DNA of 5,181 nt from NCBI GenBank assembly GCA_945931735.1, contig CAMEPN010000161.1, forward strand, positions 1 to 5,181, in the 5' to 3' direction. How positions within the stretch are numbered: position 1 is the stretch's first letter; the number at the start of each line of letters is the position of its first letter. A model generated the notes under the pieces. It was not told where the DNA came from and searched no databases. It saw nothing but the letters and a program-made list of their open reading frames with translations. The translations under genes were made by a program, and so were the position numbers. Positions 1 through 4,079 of this stretch are shown here, piece by piece. Source of the DNA: an uncultured Clostridia bacterium (GTDB lineage Bacteria; Bacillota; Clostridia; Oscillospirales; Ruminococcaceae).

Positions 1-1998
1 GAAAACGGAGAGCCAAGGGAGTATACTGTCGTTGTCGGTGATCAGCAAATGACCAGTATTTTCCCAAAACGCCTTTTCAAAGACGATTATGAGCCTACTT
101 CTCAAGAAAAATTGCTCAAAATATTTTATCAGGATGAATGGGCGGAAGCTTATCGTCTTTATCATGAACTTTTAGATGATTATCACCTCGGCAGCGAGCA
201 AGCTCAGCAAATGCAAAATGGTAATAACCCTCTCCAATACCCCTTTTCCGAAAAGCAACCTACTGGGATTGATAGAATTAAAAAACGTTTTGAAGGTATG
301 GTTGCTGAATTCGACAGACACAATAAGCTTGCATTAGTAAAAGAGTATCCTCTTGAAATAAAAGAGGAATATGTCTTTACGGAGCTGTTTGACAGAATCA
401 AAAGCAAGGACATTATTATCAAAAACAAAAAGAATATTAGAGGATCTATTGATAAAACTGAATTCAGTTACTGGGCAATCAAGCCTTTTGTATATTCTCA
501 TATAGTCAACGGGAATAAGAAGATATACAATTATTATGAAATATACTCTAAAGATAGCGTTTGCTGTGTTATATGCGAAACGAATTCTTTGAAGAAGATT
601 TTAGAGAACAACGGTTATGAATATGATCATGCAATTATCACAAAGCAAATACTTGAAAGCGCAAAACACTTGCCTTTTGAAGAAGTGCCTCGCATATTCG
701 ACTTCCATTGGTTTGAGCACGCGTTGCCGATAAATGAGCCTATTGTTCTTTCGGATTCCGATGTCAATCAGCTTCTATGGCTCCCACGGGAAATACAAGA
801 GCTGATTTTCACGGTTTTGGGATATTCTGTTCTGGCTCTTATTACTCCTGATATGAGTGATCAAAATAAGATAAAGGCGATCAGTATTTTTGCAGAAAAT
901 AAACTTGGTCAAAATACCGATGAAGATACTGATGAAGATTCTGAAAGCGGTTCCAAGTCCAGAAAATCTAAGAAAGCCAAAAAATCCCAAAACGAGATAT
1001 CGTATGAGGTAGTTGAAGGTCTGAAAAAACTCACATCAGCTTGCTTTGTATCCGGCGGAGGGTGTGATTTGCCGCATACTATATGTCTGAATGTCAAAAC
1101 GCTGGGCAGAACGATCCCTGAGCTCTGTGAGCGTCGTATTGTTCTTTTGGATACAACAGATTTTAGAGATAACACAGGTACAGAACAGGAAAATCTCCGC
1201 AAAATACTCGGTGAATACTTACAGTATGCAAACCGATTTGAACCCCAGAAATTCCCATTAACATGGCTTCCTCTGATAATCAGTAACAACGGACGCGATG
1301 ACAGATTCTATAATCTATATTTCAGTTACTTTGATATGAAATGGGTCACAGACGTGACACCGGTGTTAAGGAAGTTGTTCCGTAATGCTCTTGTTGATAT
1401 ATCAACAGGGGATTTCAGCAGGCTTCGAAAGCAGGTAATCGCGTGGTCTGATGAGGTAGAAGTCGAACGTAACGTTAATGGAACGCGCAGGACATACCAA
1501 GAGGAAATGACCGACTATCTGTACGCCTGCTGTCGGTATACCGCTGCCGGTAACGAGGAACTTGTTAAGGTAATGCACTCGGTGTTCTATGATGATCCGA
1601 CTGATATCTCAGAAGAATCGTTATCCGACGATGCCGCAAATCCGGAAACGAAAAGCGCCCCTGAGATAACCGAAAAATGTTCTAAGGTTATCGACGCTAT
1701 CTTTGCGCTTGTCAAAGAGCAAAACATCACCGAAGAAAGAAACGGTGATGACCCAGACATGGCAGCCTTTATATATACTCATAAGGGAGTTCGCTGTGTG
1801 TGCCTGGGTGACAACTATTTGTCTAATATAATCACTGACGCTGGCATTGATGATTACACATGTGAGGATTTTGTCCGGGATTGTGATAAATGTGGGGCTC
1901 TGGAAAAAAATACTGAGGATGATTTAACGCTCACAGTTAAAATAAACAAGGCGTCCAAAAGACTTACTGCTGTGAAGTTCCCAGACGATAGCGAGTAA
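1..1998 (+). CDS. Large hypothetical protein, possibly 5'-partial
   Basis: I do not recognise this protein. The first ATG in frame is at 49, giving 649 residues. A weak Shine-Dalgarno (GGTGATC, 37-43) lies 5 bases before it. The frame is also open back to base 1 and reads like normal protein (ENGEPREYTVVVGDQQ), so the real start may lie outside the window. Numbering from that ATG: residues 1-280 are mixed, with a hydrophobic stretch near 250-266 too short and interrupted to call a membrane segment. Residues 289-313 form a low-complexity linker, acidic first (DEDTDEDSES) and then lysine-rich (KSRKSKKAKKS). Residues 315-515 look globular. After another acidic linker (about 515-540), residues 541-649 form a small terminal domain with C583, C585, C605, C612 and C615. 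That tail loosely resembles the winged-helix ends of some mobile-element helicase/primase proteins, but I see no Walker A motif. It is convergent with rep and ends just before a terminator. The frame is certain; the function is unknown. Confidence 0.85.
   Translation, partial: ENGEPREYTVVVGDQQMTSIFPKRLFKDDYEPTSQEKLLKIFYQDEWAEAYRLYHELLDDYHLGSEQAQQMQNGNNPLQYPFSEKQPTGIDRIKKRFEGMVAEFDRHNKLALVKEYPLEIKEEYVFTELFDRIKSKDIIIKNKKNIRGSIDKTEFSYWAIKPFVYSHIVNGNKKIYNYYEIYSKDSVCCVICETNSLKKILENNGYEYDHAIITKQILESAKHLPFEEVPRIFDFHWFEHALPINEPIVLSDSDVNQLLWLPREIQELIFTVLGYSVLALITPDMSDQNKIKAISIFAENKLGQNTDEDTDEDSESGSKSRKSKKAKKSQNEISYEVVEGLKKLTSACFVSGGGCDLPHTICLNVKTLGRTIPELCERRIVLLDTTDFRDNTGTEQENLRKILGEYLQYANRFEPQKFPLTWLPLIISNNGRDDRFYNLYFSYFDMKWVTDVTPVLRKLFRNALVDISTGDFSRLRKQVIAWSDEVEVERNVNGTRRTYQEEMTDYLYACCRYTAAGNEELVKVMHSVFYDDPTDISEESLSDDAANPETKSAPEITEKCSKVIDAIFALVKEQNITEERNGDDPDMAAFIYTHKGVRCVCLGDNYLSNIITDAGIDDYTCEDFVRDCDKCGALEKNTEDDLTLTVKINKASKRLTAVKFPDDSE
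919..942 (+). repeat. 12-nt tandem duplication in the linker of the first gene
   Basis: Two adjacent near-identical 12-base units (GATGAAGATACT and GATGAAGATTCT) encode DEDT and DEDS. They form the acidic half of the charged linker. This is simple-repeat expansion in an unstructured hinge that keeps the reading frame. Confidence 0.75.
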
Positions 1999-2019
1999 TC
2001 TGATATACTGACATTTATA

Positions 2020-2057
2020 ATGAGCATTGCTGAAAACAGTAATGCTCATTTTTCTTT
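2020..2057 (+). terminator. Strong intrinsic terminator after the first gene
   Basis: The arms ATGAGCATT (2020-2028) and AATGCTCAT (2041-2049) are perfect complements. The stem continues inward through one G-T wobble and CTG/CAG to an AAAA loop (2033-2036), about 13 pairs in all. A run of T follows (2049-2053, then C and TTT). It lies 22 bases after the stop codon at 1998 and should end the transcript of the first gene. An ATG inside the stem opens a 66-codon frame, which I regard as chance. Confidence 0.88.
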
Positions 2058-2156
2058 GCGCAGAAAGCCGGATGCACCAATTTCTGGTAGCGCAACCGAG
2101 CAGGTTTCATGGTGTAACCTGTTATGGTGTGATTTGCACAAATCTGCTGATAGAGC

Positions 2157-2184
2157 GCGTTACAAGGTTACAGCGTTACAAGGT
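2157..2184 (+). repeat. Two 12-bp direct repeats, iteron-like
   Basis: GCGTTACAAGGT occurs exactly at 2157-2168 and again at 2173-2184, a 16-base period. Just upstream, ATGGTGT is repeated at 2109-2115 and 2124-2130 with a 15-base period. Repeats spaced at about one and a half helical turns could bind an initiator or regulator. Only two copies are present, so the iteron reading is tentative. Confidence 0.6.
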
Positions 2185-2218
2185 GTTTTATTATTAGCGT
2201 ACTCATTGAACACGGAAT

Positions 2219-2246
2219 AATGCGCTCTATATAGAGCGTATTTTTC
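2219..2246 (+). terminator. Second terminator-like palindrome with T-tract
   Basis: CGCTCT and AGAGCG (2223-2228, 2233-2238) pair around an ATAT loop. The stem extends through a G-T wobble and three A/T pairs to 2219 and 2242, followed on the plus strand by TTTTT and C (2241-2246). It could stop read-through from the left or end a small RNA made from about 2060-2245. On the minus strand no T-run follows it, so it is a poor terminator for rep. Its left arm can instead pair with 2151-2162. Confidence 0.5.
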
Positions 2247-2272
2247 TACCCCCTAAAATCATTTGTGTTGGA

Positions 2273-2289
2273 TTTGTTCCCGGAACGAA
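2273..2289. repeat. Short palindrome
   Basis: TTTGTTCC (2273-2280) and GGAACGAAA (2282-2290; pairing through 2289) form an eight-pair inverted repeat with one G-T wobble around a single central C. This is the right size for a dimeric DNA-binding protein or a small hairpin within the repeat-rich stretch. Confidence 0.5.
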
Positions 2290-2345
2290 ATTTCACTCTG
2301 CCATGACCGCACTATAAGGCGGCGGGATAATTCTTTATATAAGTA

Positions 2346-2426
2346 CGAACAGTATGGGTGAATCAACAGCACTCGCCGAATCCCTTGGTGAGTAGATTCA
2401 CCCATTGGTATTAGATTAACTGTTCG
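2346..2426. repeat. Composite 81-nt hairpin downstream of rep
   Basis: The outer arms are CGAACAGT (2346-2353) and ACTGTTCG (2419-2426). Directly inside on the left is ATGGGTGAATC (2354-2364), matched perfectly by GATTCACCCAT (2395-2405). Innermost, ACTCGCC (2371-2377) pairs with GGTGAGT (2387-2393) through one wobble around a nine-base loop. The right side carries a 13-base bulge (2406-2418) and the left a six-base bulge (2365-2370). About 26 pairs over 81 bases is far beyond chance. It starts 41 bases past the rep stop codon, so it would lie in the rep mRNA tail or extrude as a cruciform on the DNA. Lacking a T-tract, it is not a simple terminator. An origin, oriT or structured RNA fits better. 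Confidence 0.75.
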
Positions 2427-2466
2427 CAGGACATAGAATTCTATCACCGAAAAAATTCAGTGTAAC

Positions 2467-3507
2467 TTATTCAAGCCACTCAAACAAACTCGGCAGAGTA
2501 TTCAGCTTGCTTCTATCCGGCAGCGGCACGGGATTGACATTTATCCGTTCAAATTCGGCTTTCATCTTCTTGTAAGCTCTACTGTTGAACTTGCAGTCTT
2601 CCTTTTCGAGCTTTTTGCGGGCGTTAAGTATTCCATGGCGTTTAGCGACAAGCTCCGCAAAGCGGCACATTCTGCTGCGAAGCTTTTTGGATTTTACCTT
2701 GTACGAAATGATTTCGCAGATCTCTTTCAGTTTGTAGTACTCAGCGTCAATACAAAACCGCTCCAGAACCTCTGCCAGTAATTCACCGCTGTTTTCAATA
2801 TACCAAAGCAGGGTGTCCATGTTCGACCCGCACTTTCCGCCGTTTGCTTTGCAGAATCCTCGAACATCTGCAATGCGGTATTCTGCACGCAGTACACCGT
2901 CTGCTCCTGTTGTGTTCAATTTTTGGCTGTCAAGCTGGACCTTCTTGTCATAAATCGACAGTTCCGAACCGTCATGTTTACTTGCTGTTGTGAAGCCTGC
3001 CTTTTTGTTGAATTTTTCTCCATAGTCCTTTCCGTCCATGATACGGAATGACTTTATCGTGCCCGTGCGGTACATCTGTGCAACATAAGCCGCCACTTCT
3101 TTGGCGCTGCCTATGTGAAGATTACTGCATATATCGACCCTCGATAAAGTTAGCTTATCGACCGAATAGTCGTCACCCAGCCAGTTTATCAGCTTCCAGT
3201 TGACTATGTTGAGCGCCTCCTCTGCGTCTTTTTCGCTTATCAGTTCAACAAGGTCATTTCTGACAAGCACTGACTGAAGAGTAACTATAAACTTTATAGC
3301 GATATAGAATTCATACTCGTAAAGTATCACCCTTATCCCTTGCCCTTTGAACTTGGGAATTCTTTTGATTTGCTTTTCTCTGTGAGGAAAAAAATAGCCA
3401 CATTTTTTGGAATCGGCTATGATGAACTCTTTCAGTTCCTTGAATTGCCTATAACCTTTGCTGCTAAGTTCGAAGCTTCGAACTAACTCAAATGTATGTA
3501 TGCTCAT
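2467..3507 (-). CDS. Rolling-circle-type replication initiator (Rep)
   Basis: This 346-residue protein resembles phage/plasmid replication proteins of the gene II/X and Rep_trans kind. Those proteins nick one strand at an origin, stay bound through a tyrosine and start rolling-circle synthesis. Visible signatures come in the order expected for those families: LSRVDICSNL at 121-130 (R123, D125), SIYDKKVQL at 184-192 (Y186, K188) and VLRAEYRI at 205-212 (R207, E209). The C-terminal third (about 265-320) is rich in lysine and arginine, suitable for DNA binding. Which tyrosine is the nucleophile is not settled here. The start is the ATG at 3507-3505, with AGGGAG 8 bases upstream. The gene is divergent from the recombinase operon and convergent with the first gene, and origin-like repeats lie on both sides. 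No clear terminator follows. A relaxase-like role in transfer is the alternative. Confidence 0.75.
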   Translation of the reverse strand: MSIHTFELVRSFELSSKGYRQFKELKEFIIADSKKCGYFFPHREKQIKRIPKFKGQGIRVILYEYEFYIAIKFIVTLQSVLVRNDLVELISEKDAEEALNIVNWKLINWLGDDYSVDKLTLSRVDICSNLHIGSAKEVAAYVAQMYRTGTIKSFRIMDGKDYGEKFNKKAGFTTASKHDGSELSIYDKKVQLDSQKLNTTGADGVLRAEYRIADVRGFCKANGGKCGSNMDTLLWYIENSGELLAEVLERFCIDAEYYKLKEICEIISYKVKSKKLRSRMCRFAELVAKRHGILNARKKLEKEDCKFNSRAYKKMKAEFERINVNPVPLPDRSKLNTLPSLFEWLE

Positions 3508-3515
3508 AATTCTTT

Positions 3516-3521
3516 CTCCCT
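3516..3521 (-). promoter_or_regulatory. Ribosome binding site of rep
   Basis: On the minus strand AGGGAG stands 8 bases before the ATG at 3507-3505. This fixes the rep start. The same bases overlap the stop codon (TAG, 3522-3520) of a possible upstream leader frame. Confidence 0.8.
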
Positions 3522-3606
3522 ATATATAGTAGTACTTTTGTACATTTTCTTGTGCTACAAGTTGTAGCAAACCCACTTGTAGTGCGCCGCTAGGCGGCGC
3601 AGTCAG
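3520..3606 (-). other. Possible leader frame ahead of rep (CTG start, speculative)
   Basis: On the minus strand a near-perfect Shine-Dalgarno (AAAGGAGGTG, 3621-3612) stands with no ATG, GTG or TTG at a usable distance. A CTG (3606-3604) sits 7 bases after its GGAGG. It opens a 28-codon frame through both inverted repeats, ending at TAG (3522-3520) on top of the rep ribosome site, 12 bases from the rep ATG. This would suit a leader peptide translationally coupled to rep. CTG starts are rare and 28 open codons can arise by chance, so I do not call it a gene. Confidence 0.2.
3553..3569. repeat. Perfect palindrome upstream of rep, operator-like
   Basis: TGCTACAA and TTGTAGCA are perfect 8-base inverted arms around a single G. 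The site is 46 bases upstream of the rep start codon, where a dimeric repressor or Rep itself could bind. It could equally form a hairpin in the rep leader RNA. Confidence 0.65.
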
Positions 3607-3610
3607 TGGG
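3572..3610. repeat. GC-rich two-part hairpin upstream of rep
   Basis: The inner arms TGCGCCGC (3583-3590) and GCGGCGCA (3594-3601) enclose a three-base TAG loop. The outer arms CCCACT (3572-3577) and AGTGGG (3605-3610) pair across an internal loop of five and three bases. In total 14 pairs form, mostly G-C. It directly abuts the 3553-3569 palindrome. No T-tract follows closely on either strand, so it is more likely a leader RNA control element or a single-strand origin than a terminator. Confidence 0.7.
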
Positions 3611-3846
3611 GCACCTCCTTTACAGCAGATGTAACCACGGGGATAGAAAAATATAGGGAGTAATCGGTGTTCACGATACACATACTATGAGATTACCGAT
3701 ACGGTGTTTTTGCGCGCTCTTTGGTGTTAGTGTTTACGGGGAGAATATACTTTGCAGATACGCTTGCCAGAGTAGTTTTCTCGTACACTCCTGAGTTTTG
3801 TTTATAAATTATTATCTGGTGATGAACCGTCACATAATCTGAGAGA

Positions 3847-3868
3847 CTGCCTGGTTTTTGCCGGGCGG
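3847..3868 (+). promoter_or_regulatory. Hairpin just upstream of the small-protein gene
   Basis: CTGCCTGG (3847-3854) and CCGGGCGG (3861-3868) pair with two wobbles around a TTTTTG loop. It ends 11 bases before the GGAGG of the next gene. No T-run follows, so it is not an ordinary terminator. It may be a 5' leader structure affecting translation or mRNA stability. Confidence 0.35.
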
Positions 3869-3879
3869 CTTCGTGAAAT

Positions 3880-3884
3880 GGAGG
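3880..3884 (+). promoter_or_regulatory. Ribosome binding site of the 61-residue gene
   Basis: GGAGG lies 9 bases before the ATG at 3894. It decides that start over a TTG at 3858 in the same frame, which would place this site inside the coding region. Confidence 0.8.
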
Positions 3885-3893
3885 ATTTACCAG

Positions 3894-4079
3894 ATGCACC
3901 AGAACTACAAATTTACCTCAGTGTGCTTCTTCCCAAGAACAGCTGAGGCCACCGGGATTTTACCGGACGACATTATAACTGTTACCGAGGCGGACTGCAC
4001 TGATGTTCCGCCGGAACGAATGGTAGCTTCTCTGCTGGTCGAGATAATGCACGACAACAGCGAGGAGGCGGCAGTATGA
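3894..4079 (+). CDS. Small hypothetical protein coupled to the recombinase
   Basis: This is a 61-residue protein of unknown function, beginning MHQNYKFTSV and ending NSEEAAV. It has a good ribosome site (GGAGG at 3880). It is acidic overall. The middle (GILPDDIITVTEADCTDVPP, about 21-40) is followed by a likely helix (ERMVASLLVEIMHD). There is no signal peptide, membrane segment or recognisable helix-turn-helix. Its TGA overlaps the recombinase ATG as ATGA, and its last codons contain the recombinase ribosome site, so the two are translationally coupled. Genes placed this way often regulate or assist the recombinase, and a recombination directionality factor is one possibility. That is inference from position only. 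Confidence 0.75.
   Translation: MHQNYKFTSVCFFPRTAEATGILPDDIITVTEADCTDVPPERMVASLLVEIMHDNSEEAAV
4062..4068 (+). promoter_or_regulatory. Ribosome binding site of the recombinase
   Basis: GAGGAGG lies within the end of the preceding gene, 7 bases before the ATG at 4076. It supports that start and the coupled translation of the two genes. Confidence 0.85.

Larger units (their letters stand above)
2058..2466. other. Repeat-rich non-coding region, candidate origin or structured RNA
   Basis: This stretch separates the convergent ends of the first gene and rep and holds no credible gene. It contains CAGGTT/AACCTG (2101-2106, 2116-2121), GATTTG/CAAATC (2131-2136, 2139-2144) and TGTAACCT/AGGTTACA (2113-2120, 2165-2172). 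It also contains 12-bp direct repeats (2157-2184), a terminator-like palindrome (2219-2246), a palindrome at 2273-2289, a composite hairpin (2346-2426) and the perfect palindrome ATAGAATTCTAT (2433-2444). Such density next to a rolling-circle-type rep is typical of double- or single-strand origins or of oriT. An untranslated RNA is the main alternative. No nick site can be named from sequence alone. Confidence 0.5.
3508..3893. other. Divergent control region between rep and the recombinase operon
   Basis: These 386 bases must carry the start signals for both rep (leftward) and the 61-residue gene plus recombinase (rightward). They hold a palindrome (3553-3569), a GC-rich hairpin (3572-3610), an orphan Shine-Dalgarno on the minus strand (3612-3622) and a 10-bp inverted repeat, CTCCCTATAT (3516-3525) with ATATAGGGAG (3651-3660). 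ATCGGT/ACCGAT (3663-3668, 3695-3700) and a hairpin before the small gene (3847-3868) are also present. The best rightward promoter guess, TTGGTG at 3721 and TATACT at 3746, has a 19-base spacer and is weak. I see no convincing promoter for rep. Frames of about 60-70 codons here lack ribosome sites. Confidence 0.55.

Noticed and set aside
204..1289. Antisense frames of 71-126 codons within the first gene
   Set aside because: These overlap a long intact sense frame and have no start signals of their own.
2020..2220. 66-codon plus-strand frame after the first gene
   Set aside because: Its ATG is inside the terminator stem, it has no ribosome site, and it runs through the repeat cluster. It is best seen as chance.
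2259..2447. 62-codon minus-strand frame after rep
   Set aside because: It starts with GTG without a Shine-Dalgarno and spans the composite hairpin, so codons would be dictated by base pairing.
2058..2466. Retron, CRISPR array or diversity-generating template
   Set aside because: No reverse transcriptase, cas gene, regular repeat-spacer pattern or paired template/variable repeat is present in the window.
3526..3535. TACTAC on the minus strand near rep, like the pMV158-family nick site
   Set aside because: Only the first six bases match, the following bases differ from the known site, and this Rep does not look like a pMV158-type RepB.
3693..3899. 68-codon minus-strand frame in the divergent region
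   Set aside because: It has no ribosome site and antisense overlap with the start signals of the 61-residue gene; its composition is not protein-like.
3858..4079. Longer version of the small gene from a TTG
   Set aside because: The TTG lies in a hairpin loop without a ribosome site, and GGAGG at 3880 points clearly to the ATG at 3894.
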